Shown: positions 45,072-62,308 of the stretch, piece by piece | Numbering within the stretch: position 1 is the stretch's first letter | Layout: every line of letters begins with the position of its first letter | Assembly: GCA_009693115.1 (NCBI GenBank) | Contig: SHXW01000008.1 | Coordinates: 1-64,000 of the forward strand | From: Dehalococcoidia bacterium | GTDB taxonomy: Bacteria > Chloroflexota > Dehalococcoidia > Lucifugimonadales > Lucifugimonadaceae | Direction of reading: 5' to 3' | DNA: 64,000 nucleotides | Notes under the pieces: generated by a model | Seen by the model: only the letters and a program-made list of their open reading frames with translations | Told to the model about the DNA's origin: nothing | The model's database searches: none | Translations under genes and position numbers: made by a program

Positions 45072-46307
45072 GTGAAAAAGGTCTACGGGAAAGACGCCGG
45101 TCTCAGGCTGGCTGTTGGTGTGCCACTCGTCGCAGCGGGTGACCGCATCTTCACATCCGGGCTCATCTCGGACAGGCCAGGCGGGCTGGAGTCTGAGACG
45201 CACCGTGTGTTCCAGCATGCTCTGGCCCTGATAAAGGAGGCTGGAGCCTCTCCGTCAGACGTCGTGCGCACGAGGGTTTTCTATGTCGAAGGAGGACCGG
45301 TTGCGGCGCGCCGCGTAGGCTCGGGCGAATCGCACGCAGGTGCATCACAGGCCGAAAGGCTCCTGCGGGACGTGCACGGAATCGTCTTCGACCACCCCGG
45401 GCCTGCCTTCACCGCGATACGTGTGTCCCGCCTCCCGGGAGAGGCCTTCATCGAGATCGAACTCGAGGCCGTGCGCGGCGCAGGCAAGACCATGAAACGC
45501 CACGAGCCAGACGAACATTCCAGCACCTCTGCGGCTGTGCGCTGGGGTGATGAGGTGTGGCTCTCCGGCATGCGCGCGCTCGACCATGACGGCATGGTGC
45601 CCAACTCCGGGGGGATATTCGGCCAGGTGGACGCGGTCATCCGGAAAACTGAAGACGCCCTCAAGGCGCTGGGAGCGGGCGCGCCCGATGTAGTTTCGAG
45701 CCGCCACTGGATGCGACACGACACCCAGTTCGATCAGCGGCCCGCCTCGTGGGCCGAGTTCATGCGCCGCTCCATCCCCACTTCTGCCGGGATCGCCGTC
45801 GAGGGTGTGGGCCCTCACGACGCGGTGTTCATGTACGAGGTGGACGCCGTCGCAGGAGCAGGGAAGGTCCGGCCAGAACGTGGCAGTGATACCTCCCTCA
45901 GAAGAAATGTCCGCACTGGCCGCACCTACGAGATCCTCCACAATTACTGCCGCTCTGTGCGGGTGGGCCAGCGGGATGTGGTCTATGTGGCGGGCACGAC
46001 ATCGATCGTCCCCGGAGAGATTGTCCAGCACCCTGACAACGTAGCCGGGCAGGTGCGTGACACACTGGCCATTGTCCGCTGGGCCATCGAGCAGCAGGGA
46101 TTGAAGTGGTCAGACCTCGTCCGCACGCGGACTTACATCGTGGGCGGGCCGGAAAAGTTGGACGAGGCCGCGGACGCGCTGAATGAGGTGGTCGGCGGGC
46201 TGGAAGCAGCGGCCACGCTCGTGGGCGTGCCTGTGCTGGGCCGTCGTACGATCAAGGTTGAGATCGAAGCCACAGCTGTGAAGTCGTGGTGCCAGCGGCC
46301 GCGCTGA
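45072..46307 (+). CDS. Triple RidA/YjgF-domain fusion protein
   Basis: 411 residues made of three RidA-like (YjgF/YER057c/UK114) units in a row, about 1-140, 145-270 and 280-405. Each repeats the pattern of a strand with xGDxVxxSG (AAGDRIFTSG, RWGDEVWLSG, GQRDVVYVAG), a helix with ALKALGA/LxxxG and a closing strand with xIExEA. RidA is a homotrimer that hydrolyses reactive enamines such as 2-aminoacrylate, with active sites between subunits, so a single-chain fusion could form a pseudo-trimer. The conserved active-site arginine is present as the R of VVRTRVF in unit 1 and DLVRTRTY in unit 3; unit 2 has SSRHW. Start GTG 45072. Confidence 0.82.
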   Translation: MKKVYGKDAGLRLAVGVPLVAAGDRIFTSGLISDRPGGLESETHRVFQHALALIKEAGASPSDVVRTRVFYVEGGPVAARRVGSGESHAGASQAERLLRDVHGIVFDHPGPAFTAIRVSRLPGEAFIEIELEAVRGAGKTMKRHEPDEHSSTSAAVRWGDEVWLSGMRALDHDGMVPNSGGIFGQVDAVIRKTEDALKALGAGAPDVVSSRHWMRHDTQFDQRPASWAEFMRRSIPTSAGIAVEGVGPHDAVFMYEVDAVAGAGKVRPERGSDTSLRRNVRTGRTYEILHNYCRSVRVGQRDVVYVAGTTSIVPGEIVQHPDNVAGQVRDTLAIVRWAIEQQGLKWSDLVRTRTYIVGGPEKLDEAADALNEVVGGLEAAATLVGVPVLGRRTIKVEIEATAVKSWCQRPR

Positions 46308-46379
46308 GGTACTTCGCCATGCTCAGAATGACATCCAGAGGCCGCTCTTCAAGTCCGACCGGCCCACCTGGATAGTCGA

Positions 46380-47648
46380 CTACCGGTCCGAGAACAGCTC
46401 TTCCCACGTTGGCAGCGAAGCGGCGGAAGTATGGGCTGCGGCAGAGATTCGATGGCGCGGTTTGAAGTCCTGCAGCAGGGGTAACGGGAGTTCTTCCATT
46501 TCACCGGCCTTGCCGGCGAGACCGAAGATGCCCCCTGCGGGCACACCCCTGCCATGAACGGCAACTTTGAACCCGCCCATGCCCTCTGGCTTGACCAGTT
46601 CCAACATCCCGGCGCGGTTGGCATCCACATCCGCCTGGGAAAGGCCCGCTGAGCGCAGCCGTTCAACCATGTCGTCCAAGCCAAGGCCCCCCAGAACTTC
46701 TCGTTGCGTCGAATAGGCGAGCCGGTTGAACCCCACCGAGATCATCGATTCGTCCACGGCTGTGAAGTCCACATGCGCCGTCATGTCCTGATCTCCCAGG
46801 CGCCGGAACGGGTCCTGACCGAGGGTATGCCTGTAGTACGTCCGCAACGTGCCAGCGCTGCGTTCAGGCGAATATAAGGCGGCGCGGTCGTGGCCGTAAT
46901 CAAAGGTCAGTACGAACCCACGGGCGAGTACGTGGGAGACCTGTTCCGCCCACGGCCTGATGCCTGTGTTGACCTCGCCCCTGAACCCGTCCGGGAGCGC
47001 CGCGACAAATGGGCCGACACGTTCTTCGATCTCTGGTGAAGACGGCGCGCCCGGCGTCTCGACGAACCTTTCGCCGTCAAGAGCAACGAACAGTTCCCGC
47101 ACCTGTGTACCTGCGATGACGAACCTGTGTACCGGCATGGCATCAAGCAGCTCGTTCGAAATTACACAACCCGTCACCCCAGCAGGCAGGGGCGGGCCGG
47201 TTTCCGCCTCGCCGGACTGTGCACCACCCTCCGCTCTTCCACCAGCCAGCGGGAAGGACATCACTGGATAGGCAGTTGCGGGAGGGACGGCGCGGTCGAG
47301 GGCTAGATAGCGGAGGGAGGCTACGAACTCGGGACCTAGCCTGCGGGCATACGCCGTGATGTCCGAGGCAAGCAGACCATCCCCTGCCCCCATCTCCACA
47401 ACCGTAAATTCCCGTGGCCTGCCCAGCGCCTGCCAAGACCGCCACACCTGAACAGCGAGGAGCGCGCCAAAGGCCGGGTGAGCATGAGGAGCGGTGAAGT
47501 AGTCGCCCTCCGCGCCAGTGCGGCTACGACGGGAGTAGTAACCGTCCGGATCGTAGAGCGCGGCTTCCATGAACTCAGCGAACGTGATTGGGCCGCGCTC
47601 GCTGATGGCATGCCTGATGGATTTTTCTCCAACTGAAGTCACAGGCAC
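46380..47648 (-). CDS. MidA/NDUFAF7-family SAM-dependent methyltransferase
   Basis: About 422-residue class I methyltransferase of the family that methylates an arginine of complex I subunit NDUFS2 in mitochondria. Motifs: GPITFAEFMEAALYDPDGYYS near the start, the SAM loop FTVVEMGAGDGLLASDI (near residue 85), and CVISNELLDAMPVHRF (near 165), followed by LTFDYGHDR. Start is unsure: two GTG codons at 47648 and 47642 follow a CCCTC-type repeat, with no good ribosome site. The longer frame upstream is repeat-derived. The bacterial substrate is not established; a link to NADH dehydrogenase is inference from family. Confidence 0.8.
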   Translation of the reverse strand: MPVTSVGEKSIRHAISERGPITFAEFMEAALYDPDGYYSRRSRTGAEGDYFTAPHAHPAFGALLAVQVWRSWQALGRPREFTVVEMGAGDGLLASDITAYARRLGPEFVASLRYLALDRAVPPATAYPVMSFPLAGGRAEGGAQSGEAETGPPLPAGVTGCVISNELLDAMPVHRFVIAGTQVRELFVALDGERFVETPGAPSSPEIEERVGPFVAALPDGFRGEVNTGIRPWAEQVSHVLARGFVLTFDYGHDRAALYSPERSAGTLRTYYRHTLGQDPFRRLGDQDMTAHVDFTAVDESMISVGFNRLAYSTQREVLGGLGLDDMVERLRSAGLSQADVDANRAGMLELVKPEGMGGFKVAVHGRGVPAGGIFGLAGKAGEMEELPLPLLQDFKPRHRISAAAHTSAASLPTWEELFSDR

Positions 47649-47660
47649 AAGGCTAACGCG

Positions 47661-47702
47661 AAGTTCCCTCGCGCTGGGCGGGAGGGAGCCAGGGTGAGGG
47701 TC
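47661..47702. repeat. CCCTCGC/GCGGGAGGG intergenic repeat
   Basis: GTTCCCTCGCGCTGGGCGGGAGGGAGCCAGGGTGAGGG, another copy of the CCCTC family, upstream of the methyltransferase start. It creates a spurious extended open frame. Confidence 0.5.
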
Positions 47703-47837
47703 GAGTTGAAATCGGGAAAAGAGGTCCTTTTTTGCGCACCAGATGTCATGTGTGAGCCCTTTGTGATTCACCAAAGAGAGCGCACAGCGGACCTCTGACC
47801 CGGCCATCCCCAGCGGGGGAGAGTTCCGGACAGGCCC

Positions 47838-48044
47838 CTACCGCTTCGCAGCGGCGGCCTTGCGCGTCTCAGGAGTGGAACGCCCCCACACTGTGACCGG
47901 GATGGAGTTCATGAACTCCTGTGTTGAGCCGCAGTGCTTGCACTTGCCCCTGGAAGTCGGTCCGGCCGGGCTTTCTATGCGCCAGAAGTGCGCGCACTCT
48001 ACGACCTTGACGTGTGTGTTTGAAGCATCAGGTCTTTTATCCAC
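47838..48044 (-). CDS. Small zinc-ribbon protein
   Basis: 68 residues. The conserved pattern is VECAHFWRIESPAGPTSRG followed by CKHCGSTQEF, so a Cys-x-His ... Cys-x2-Cys zinc site, then a basic Arg/Lys/Ala tail. The GTG at 48044 (GGGAG at 7 nt) is preferred; an earlier ATG at 48116 would give 92 residues with no extra motif. Similar small proteins are common in Chloroflexota; function unknown, perhaps nucleic-acid binding. Confidence 0.6.
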   Translation of the reverse strand: MDKRPDASNTHVKVVECAHFWRIESPAGPTSRGKCKHCGSTQEFMNSIPVTVWGRSTPETRKAAAAKR

Positions 48045-48152
48045 TCCCTGGCTCCCGCATGGACCAATACATCTCTGGGCGGGTCTTTCAGGCAACCAGT
48101 TCCGGCGCGGCCCCAACGCGCCACGCCCCGTCTCCAGAAAAAGGGAGGAGAT

Positions 48153-49364
48153 CTATCCCCGCTGGCTGAGCGGGATGTAGATCCGCTCGCGCGGCCCCAC
48201 GTACTGGAGCAACGGCCTGATCAGGATGTTGTTCTGAAACTGTTCCATGATCTGCACAGTCCAGCCGGGCACCCGGCCGACAGCGAAGACCGGCACGAAT
48301 AGATCTTTCGGCACGCCGAGGAGGTGGTATATGACACCAGCGTAGAAGTCCACGTTCACGTGCACACCGCGCCGGGCGTAGGGCTGCATCGCCTGCACGG
48401 TGGCCTCGAGGATGGCATACCACTTCTGCTCGCCACGCTCCTCCGAGAGCCTCTTTACGCCTTCGCGCAGGTGGCGCGCCCGGGGGTCTTCAACCTTGTA
48501 GACACGGTGGCCGAAACCGGTAACGCGCCCGCCGCTCGCAAGGAGGTCCTTGACGTATTGTGCGGCGCGGGCGGGGTCTCCAATGTCCATCGCCATCTTC
48601 ATCACGTCTTCCGCTGCCCCACCGTGCGACGGGCCGGAGAGAGCGGCGACCGCCGCCGTTATGGAGCCGTGGAAATCTGCGCTGGTCCCCGTGACCACGC
48701 GTGCGGCAAAAGTCGAGGCGTTAACACCATGCTCCGCATGGAGGATGAAGTCCAAGTTCATGAGCGCGGTCGTGTCCAGACTGGGGACCTCGCCCTTGAT
48801 CATGTACAGGAAGTTGGCGGCGTGGCCGAGCTTCTGGTTTGGCTCGATGGGCTTGCGGCCATTTCGGATGGCATGGTGTGCCATGACGATGGTCGGGAAC
48901 TGGGACGTGAGCCGGATGCCCTTGCGCAAATTCGCCGCCGGGGAGTTGTCATTGCGGTCTGGGTCGAAGGCGGCCAGAGCTGACACCGCAGTCCGCAGGA
49001 CATCCATGGGGTGGGCGTGCTTGACGTGCCCGATGATGTCGTAGACCTGCGCTGGAACCTGTCGGTCGGCCTTTAGTTGAGAATCAAACTCGGCGAGCTG
49101 TTTGCTGGTAGGGAACTGGCCGGTGAGGAGGAGGTAGGCAGTCTCCTCGAAAGTAGAGTGCGCGGCAAGGTCATGGATGGAAACACCCCGGTATTCGAGG
49201 ATTCCCGCCTTGCCATCTATGAAGCTGGTCTCGGTGCGGTCAAGGTAAACATCTGCCAGGCCGCGGTGCAGTGTCACCTGCTCGGTGGTCAATGATCCCG
49301 CCTTCACCACTTGCAGCGCAATGACCCTGCGGAGGCCCGACTTCACGGCCTCGGGCGCAGCCAT
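48153..49364 (-). CDS. Citrate synthase (citrate/2-methylcitrate synthase family)
   Basis: 403-residue condensing enzyme for acetyl-CoA (or propionyl-CoA) and oxaloacetate. Catalytic residues: His in LHAEHGVNAST (near 225), His in GFGHRVYK (near 287) and Asp in VNVDFYAGV (near 340). N-terminal ILEYRGVSIHDLA confirms the family. A TATAGA hexamer sits so close to the ATG 49364 that the transcript may have almost no leader, with TTGCAG 17 nt further up. Citrate and methylcitrate synthase cannot be separated here. No other TCA or propionate gene is adjacent. Confidence 0.92.
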   Translation of the reverse strand: MAAPEAVKSGLRRVIALQVVKAGSLTTEQVTLHRGLADVYLDRTETSFIDGKAGILEYRGVSIHDLAAHSTFEETAYLLLTGQFPTSKQLAEFDSQLKADRQVPAQVYDIIGHVKHAHPMDVLRTAVSALAAFDPDRNDNSPAANLRKGIRLTSQFPTIVMAHHAIRNGRKPIEPNQKLGHAANFLYMIKGEVPSLDTTALMNLDFILHAEHGVNASTFAARVVTGTSADFHGSITAAVAALSGPSHGGAAEDVMKMAMDIGDPARAAQYVKDLLASGGRVTGFGHRVYKVEDPRARHLREGVKRLSEERGEQKWYAILEATVQAMQPYARRGVHVNVDFYAGVIYHLLGVPKDLFVPVFAVGRVPGWTVQIMEQFQNNILIRPLLQYVGPRERIYIPLSQRG

Positions 49365-49627
49365 GTGTTGTGTCTATAAGGCCCGCTGGCGCAGTCTGCA
49401 AATTGAGATTGAACGATCCTGCAATTGACAGAGCCATGCGACGGGTTTCGTAAGGCCCTAAGACTAGCATCGGCCAAGTTGCAATGTCAATTACACGTGA
49501 ATGCACCAGCGCGGGACGGAATTGTGCCGTCATGCCCTTCCAAGCCGAATCCAATTTTCCAGGTGCACGATCTCTCAGCTGAGTCAGGGATGAGGGTTGC
49601 TATTTCCTGAAGGCAGTCAGGGGCGCT
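49365..49627. promoter_or_regulatory. Citrate synthase promoter region
   Basis: TATAGA at 49374-49379 and TTGCAG 17 nt upstream on the minus strand are the best promoter candidates for the citrate synthase gene. The rest, up to the thrS stop, shows no gene. Confidence 0.4.
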
Positions 49628-51370
49628 CTAGCGAGGAATGGCAGTCTCTTTCACGAGGCGCACCTGTATTTCATCCAGCGACATGGCCCCCAGATTCTCA
49701 CCCGTGCGCGTCCGCACTGCCGCCGCTCCGGCTTCCATCTCGCGGTCACCCACGACTAGCATGTACGGCACCTTCTGGAGTTGCGCGTCCCTGATCTTGG
49801 CCTGCATGCGCTCTGCGCTGTCGTTAAGTTCTGCGCGGACACCAGCAGCGAGCAGTCTGTCCCGCACCTGCATTCCGTAGGCGTTGTGACGGTCCGCGAT
49901 GGGGACCACGACGGCCTGCACGGGCGAGAGCCAGACCGGGAACGCGCCGACTGTGTGTTCTATGAGGACTCCCAGGAAGCGTTCGAGTGACCCGAGCATG
50001 GCCCTGTGTATTACCACAGGCCGCTCGCGTGCTCCGCCTTCCGACTGGTATTCGAGGTCGAACCGTTCACCCTGGTTGAAGTCAAGCTGCACCGTGCCAA
50101 GCTGCCATTCGCGGCCGATGGCGTCCGGCACAAAGACGTCTATTTTCGGGCCGTAGAACGCGCCCTCGCCGGGGTTCTTCTCAAAGTCAACCCCAAGCTC
50201 GGCCAGAACTGACTCGAGCGCGGCCTCAGCCTTGTCCCAGATCTCATCCGAGCCCATGCGCTTCTCAGGGCGCAGCGACAGCGTGAACCGCGCTTCGTTG
50301 AACCCGAACACGGCATAGCTCTCCTGCAGCATCGTGATGAACCCGCGCACCTCTTGCGCGATCTGTTCAACCCGGCAATATATGTGCGCGTCGTCCTGAC
50401 TGAAGCTGCGCACGCGGGTGAGGCCCAGAGTCACGCCTGACCGCTCGTAACGGTGTAGGCGCCCGAAGTCTGCGAGGCGCAACGGCAGGTCCCGGTAAGA
50501 CCGAGTGTCCGACTTGTAGACCAGCGCAGCCGCTGGGCAGTTCATAGGCTTTACGCCGTATTCGCGCTCGTCTATCTCCATTACGAACATGTTTTCGATG
50601 TAGTTGTCGTAATGGCCGGAACGTTTCCAGAGGTCCGTCGAGAAAATCTGCGGCGTGATGACCTCCGTGTACCCATAGCGCGTGTAGAGCCCCCTCACGT
50701 ATTCGACCAGCCGGTTCACCACGAACGCGCCTCGCGGCGTGAAAAACGGCATGGCCGGGGCGATAGGGTCAAAGAAAAAGAGTTTAAGTTCGCGTCCCAG
50801 CTTGCGGTGGTCGCGCTTCTCGGCCTCCTCGATGCGTTTCAGGTGCGCTTCCTGGGCCTGCGGCGACTCCCAGGCCGTCCCGTAGATGCGCTGGAGCATC
50901 GGGTTACGCTCGTCGCCCCTCCAGTAGGCCCCGGCGCTGCTGAGGAGCTTGAAGACCTTGATCTCGCCCGTGGACCCTACGTGGCCTCCGCGGCAGAGGT
51001 CTTCAAATGTCCCGTGGCTCGTAAAGGTGACGCGCTCACCTTCGGGGATACCCTCGATGATCTCCAGTTTGTAACGGTTGCCCTTGACGAGCCCCATCGC
51101 TTCATCACGAGTGACTTCGCGCTCGACGAATTTGTGATTGGAATGGATGGACTTCCGCATCACGGCCCCGATGCGTTCCAAGTCCTCCGGCGTGAACGGG
51201 CGCTCAACGTCAAAGTCGTAATAGAAGCCATCATCCGTGGGCGGGCCGATCGTCAGCTTCGCCTCAGGGAATAGGGACGTGACCGCCTCGGCGAGCACAT
51301 GCGCGGCCGAGTGGCGCATGCGCTTGCGGACGTCTTCAAGTTGCGGGTCTACCTTGGCGCGCGGTGACAT
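49628..51370 (-). CDS. thrS: Threonyl-tRNA synthetase (without TGS domain)
   Basis: 580-residue class II synthetase charging tRNA-Thr. The editing domain begins at once: HxxxH in RHSAAHVLAEA (near 19-23) and the DLCRGGHVG pair (near 125). The catalytic core has MNCPAAALVYKS (zinc Cys), RYERSG (motif 2) and the C-terminal anticodon domain from about 480. E. coli ThrRS is 642 residues; the 60-residue TGS domain is absent at the N-terminus and no start upstream restores it. ATG 51370 has GGAG at about 9 nt. No T-box was recognised in the leader. Confidence 0.95.
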   Translation of the reverse strand: MSPRAKVDPQLEDVRKRMRHSAAHVLAEAVTSLFPEAKLTIGPPTDDGFYYDFDVERPFTPEDLERIGAVMRKSIHSNHKFVEREVTRDEAMGLVKGNRYKLEIIEGIPEGERVTFTSHGTFEDLCRGGHVGSTGEIKVFKLLSSAGAYWRGDERNPMLQRIYGTAWESPQAQEAHLKRIEEAEKRDHRKLGRELKLFFFDPIAPAMPFFTPRGAFVVNRLVEYVRGLYTRYGYTEVITPQIFSTDLWKRSGHYDNYIENMFVMEIDEREYGVKPMNCPAAALVYKSDTRSYRDLPLRLADFGRLHRYERSGVTLGLTRVRSFSQDDAHIYCRVEQIAQEVRGFITMLQESYAVFGFNEARFTLSLRPEKRMGSDEIWDKAEAALESVLAELGVDFEKNPGEGAFYGPKIDVFVPDAIGREWQLGTVQLDFNQGERFDLEYQSEGGARERPVVIHRAMLGSLERFLGVLIEHTVGAFPVWLSPVQAVVVPIADRHNAYGMQVRDRLLAAGVRAELNDSAERMQAKIRDAQLQKVPYMLVVGDREMEAGAAAVRTRTGENLGAMSLDEIQVRLVKETAIPR

Positions 51371-51852
51371 TGCATTTGCTCCAGATGTATCGGCCCATCA
51401 ACTCTCCATGGAACGCATTCTTACGGACGGGGCGAGAGCCATGCGAATGAAAGGGCCGGGTGGTATCGAAGTGGACTGGAGGCGCGCAACGCCTTAGGCG
51501 CAGCGCGCCCAGGTAGTTGAGGTGTCGCGCCCTTGCGGGTCGTCCTTCAGGAGCGCAGCAAATGCGCACGAAGTTTTCATGTGTCCAGACAGCATGGCCA
51601 TATTGTGCAGAAGAGCCGTTCCATGATCAATGCATAGGGCACTGACTGCAGGGGTAATCAGGAGTTCATTCTATCCGGAGCGCGCCGCACTGGCCTTGCA
51701 GGCCGTCCACCCTGTCCCTCCGGAGCAGCCGCTCTCCGGACTCCTCTACGGAGGCAGGATTCCCTCTGGGTCCCATGCTGAACCTGGTGCAGCGTCTCCT
51801 GGTCAGGTGCCCGCGGCGCTATTTGGATTGCCTCCAAAAAGTCCCCGGGCGC
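51371..51852. other. thrS leader and intergenic region
   Basis: A stem (51481-51509: GGCGCGC...GCGCGCC with inner CGCC/GGCG pairs) lies in the leader of thrS about 110 nt upstream of its start. The rest up to the tRNA-Val terminator holds no recognised gene; short repeat fragments are present near 51660-51780. Confidence 0.45.
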
Positions 51853-51882
51853 GAGAAGGCCCCGCAAATGCGGGGCCTTCTC
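51853..51882. terminator. Terminator hairpin after tRNA-Val
   Basis: Perfect 13-bp stem (GAGAAGGCCCCGC with GCGGGGCCTTCTC) and 4-nt loop, 10 nt beyond the CCA end of the tRNA on the minus strand. No T tract. Confidence 0.8.
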
Positions 51883-51892
51883 CAATGGAAGA

Positions 51893-51969
51893 TGGTGGGC
51901 GGTACAGGGCTCGAACCTGTGACCTCAGCGATGTCAACGCTGCGCTCTAACCAGCTGAGCTAACCGCCC
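51893..51969 (-). tRNA. tRNA-Val (anticodon GAC)
   Basis: 77-nt cloverleaf: acceptor GGGCGGT/ACCGCCC, anticodon stem CAGCG/CGCTG with loop TTGACAT (anticodon GAC), T loop TTCGAGC, discriminator A and encoded CCA. Confidence 0.97.
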
Positions 51970-52041
51970 GGAGACACTGGCGCACTATTCGCGTCACCCA
52001 AAGATTATACGCGCCTGTCCTTGAAACACCACGCTCAGTTT

Positions 52042-52145
52042 CGTCATCCCGACCTTGAGCGTAACGAAGGGGATGGACCTGGGGCGGAGCGTAAAGCGAT
52101 CTCAGGCCGCACATCCCAGGATTTCTCGCTCCGCTCGAAATGACA
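52042..52145. repeat. Dispersed intergenic repeat, GTCATCCCGACC family
   Basis: Begins GTCATCCCGACCTTGAGCG, contains GGATGGACCTGGG and CACATCCCAGG (imperfect inverted pair) and ends CGCTCCGCTCGAAATGAC. The best preserved member; it lies between tRNA-Val and the GMC oxidoreductase. Confidence 0.65.
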
Positions 52146-52178
52146 GTGGCTGAGGCAACGGGATAGGAGCGACCTGCC

Positions 52179-53744
52179 TCAACCCATGGACTTTATGAAG
52201 TCTGCCATGCGTTCTCCGATCACCATGGCCGTCACGTTGGTGTTGGCGCGTGTGCAGTCAGGCATGATCGAGGCGTCAGCGACACGCAGTCCCTGGACGC
52301 CGTGGACGCGGCCCTGCTGGTCAACTACGGCCGCGCCGTCGTTGGCAGGCCCCATCTTGCAGGTACCCGAGACGTGGTGGCTGGTACGAACCTTGCGCAA
52401 TTCCCAGCGGTCCAACGCGCCGTCAGAGGCAATGTCAGCGTCCGTGGGCTCCAATCGTTCCCTGAGGATGCTCCGGTACTCCGGGCCCGCTGCGATCTCG
52501 AGACACAACCGCACTCCTTCGCGCATCCGCCTGCGGTCAAACTCCTCGGTCAGGTAGTTGTAGTCAAGCAGGGGCTGAACGTGCGGGTCGGCGGACCGTA
52601 GTTCAATCCGGCCCTGGCCCACAGCCAGCCAGATGGCGACGATCATCCCAACACCCACCGCCCCATCGTCCGCGGCGACATACACCCCGGCGTCCGATTG
52701 GAAGGACAACGGGTGGAGAAACATGTCATTCCTGAGGTGCGAACCCGCCGCTGTATAGCGGAGCGCCACCTGAAGCCGCGGCGCCAGGGGATCCTGTTTG
52801 TAGCCGTCCTTGGTCTTCCACATCAGCGGAACCTGGGGGTGGTCCCGCAGGTTCCCGCCAACCCCGGGCAGGTCCGCGACCACTGGGATGCCCTGACTCC
52901 TGATCTGCGCAGCGGGGCCTATGCCCGAGAGGAGGAGGATGTGAGGCGAACCTATCGCTCCCGCGGCAAGGATGACCTCCCTCCCGCTTGCCTCGAAGAT
53001 CTGGCCACCGCTCTCGACGCGTACGCCTGTTGCGCGGCTGCCTTCGAAGATGACACGGTGGACGAGACAGTCAGCCTTGATGGTGAGGTTTAACCGGTGG
53101 CGTGCCTGCGCCAGGTAGGTGATGGCCGTGCTCCACCGGATGCCATCGCCGTTATTCATGGGCACCGGGCCGATGCCAGTGGAGTCCGGGTCGTTGGCAT
53201 CAGAACAGGCAGCGTGGCCGAGCCGCCGGGCGCCGTCCATGAAGGCGCGCTGGTCACCTACCAGTTCCGTAGGCCTCCAGCGGCGGACCGGGACTGGGCC
53301 GTCCGTACTGTGGAAATCACCGGGGAAGTCCGGATCCGATTCGATTCTGCGGAGGTACGGGAGCAGTTCCCGGTATGACCACTGATCGTTCCCTGCTGCC
53401 GCCCATGCGTCATAGTCCTCGGGCAGTCCGCGCAGGAAGATCTGCGCGTTTACCGCGCTTGATCCCCCGACGACCTTGCCGCGCGGGATGATGATCTCAG
53501 GTGACAGGTCTGTGGCGCGCGCCTTGAATGCCCAGTTGTGCCTGCTTCCATCTCCGAGCAACCTGGCCCAGATGTCTCGATCCATTCCGTAGGCGTGTTT
53601 GATCTCGTACGGGATCTGGTCCGTCAAGGGATAGTCGGGGCCGGCCTCGAGGAGGAGGACCGAACGGCGCTGGTCCTCCGACAGGCGTGTTGCCAGGACA
53701 GCCCCAGCCGAACCGGCTCCAACTATGATCGTGTCGTACTGCAT
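52179..53744 (-). CDS. GMC-family FAD-dependent oxidoreductase
   Basis: 521-residue glucose-methanol-choline oxidoreductase. The FAD loop GAGSAG is at residues 9-14, the second signature [14 protein letters not shown] near 92, and the C-terminal active-site His pair in [11 protein letters not shown] (near 458) with [14 protein letters not shown] after it. It resembles choline dehydrogenase and related alcohol dehydrogenases; the real alcohol is unknown. Cytosolic, no signal peptide. It is transcribed on the same strand as rpoC but after a terminator hairpin, so is not part of that operon. Confidence 0.88.
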   Translation of the reverse strand: MQYDTIIVGAGSAGAVLATRLSEDQRRSVLLLEAGPDYPLTDQIPYEIKHAYGMDRDIWARLLGDGSRHNWAFKARATDLSPEIIIPRGKVVGGSSAVNAQIFLRGLPEDYDAWAAAGNDQWSYRELLPYLRRIESDPDFPGDFHSTDGPVPVRRWRPTELVGDQRAFMDGARRLGHAACSDANDPDSTGIGPVPMNNGDGIRWSTAITYLAQARHRLNLTIKADCLVHRVIFEGSRATGVRVESGGQIFEASGREVILAAGAIGSPHILLLSGIGPAAQIRSQGIPVVADLPGVGGNLRDHPQVPLMWKTKDGYKQDPLAPRLQVALRYTAAGSHLRNDMFLHPLSFQSDAGVYVAADDGAVGVGMIVAIWLAVGQGRIELRSADPHVQPLLDYNYLTEEFDRRRMREGVRLCLEIAAGPEYRSILRERLEPTDADIASDGALDRWELRKVRTSHHVSGTCKMGPANDGAAVVDQQGRVHGVQGLRVADASIMPDCTRANTNVTAMVIGERMADFIKSMG

Positions 53745-53864
53745 CGCTCGCTGGCTCCTGGGATTTCCGTGCGGGGCAGTCCCAAATGGCTACTACAAAA
53801 CTACCTGAACAGTGCCATCTGCCAGGCCATTTGGTCACGGCATCATAAACCCCATGGACGCTCC

Positions 53865-53893
53865 AGCGGCCCCGCTGCAATAGCGGGGCCGCT
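53865..53893. terminator. Terminator hairpin of the rpoB-rpoC transcript
   Basis: 12-bp perfect stem (AGCGGCCCCGCT with AGCGGGGCCGCT), 5-nt loop, 27 nt past the rpoC stop. No T tract. Confidence 0.75.
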
Positions 53894-53919
53894 CGTTGAA
53901 AACACGGTCAGGCGAAGGG

Positions 53920-58125
<4,206 letters not shown>

Positions 58126-58202
58126 GGGTAAGCACCTCGCTCCGCTTGCCCCATCCGCGAATACCCCTCAAGTCAGGGGCAGGCGGGATGAAGGCTGTAA
58201 AT

Positions 58203-58271
58203 GCGTCCCGGGTGGCGGCGGGACGCTTGCCGCTTGTTGGAGGCCCGGCCCATTGGTTTGGGCCGGGCCTC
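58203..58271 (-). other. Two intercistronic hairpins between rpoB and rpoC
   Basis: Stem 1: 58240-58252 with 58259-58271, 13 bp perfect (GAGGCCCGGCCCA/TGGGCCGGGCCTC). Stem 2: 58203-58210 with 58219-58226, 8 bp. In the minus-strand transcript both fall between the rpoB stop and the rpoC start, with no T tract. They may be RNA processing sites or slow polymerase. Confidence 0.65.
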
Positions 58272-58319
58272 GGATTTGATCCAGAAACACGACGGGTGGG
58301 TGAGCTAAGACGCTGGAGG

Positions 58320-62177
<3,858 letters not shown>

Positions 62178-62230
62178 GATCCATCTCCGTCCCTGAATTG
62201 AAACCTGTTCGTCAGACCCGTTTCAGACGC

Positions 62231-62276
62231 AAAAAAGCCCCTACCCGCGGCAAGTTTTTAGCGCGCGGGTAGGAGG
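62231..62276 (-). terminator. Rho-independent terminator in the rpoB leader
   Basis: On the minus strand: GCC(T)CCTACCCGCG pairs with CGCGGGTAGGGGC, 14-nt loop, followed at once by TTTTTT. It lies 54 nt upstream of the rpoB start and about 35 nt downstream of the likely transcript start, so it is an attenuator candidate. It is the only hairpin in the window with a full T tract. Confidence 0.72.
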
Positions 62277-62308
62277 CTCGATACGTCTTAAGTGTTGGAG
62301 ATCAGAGG

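Noticed and set aside
51371-51600. T-box leader for thrS
   Set aside because: A GGGTGGTATCG string is present but on the plus strand, opposite to thrS; no specifier or antiterminator fits.
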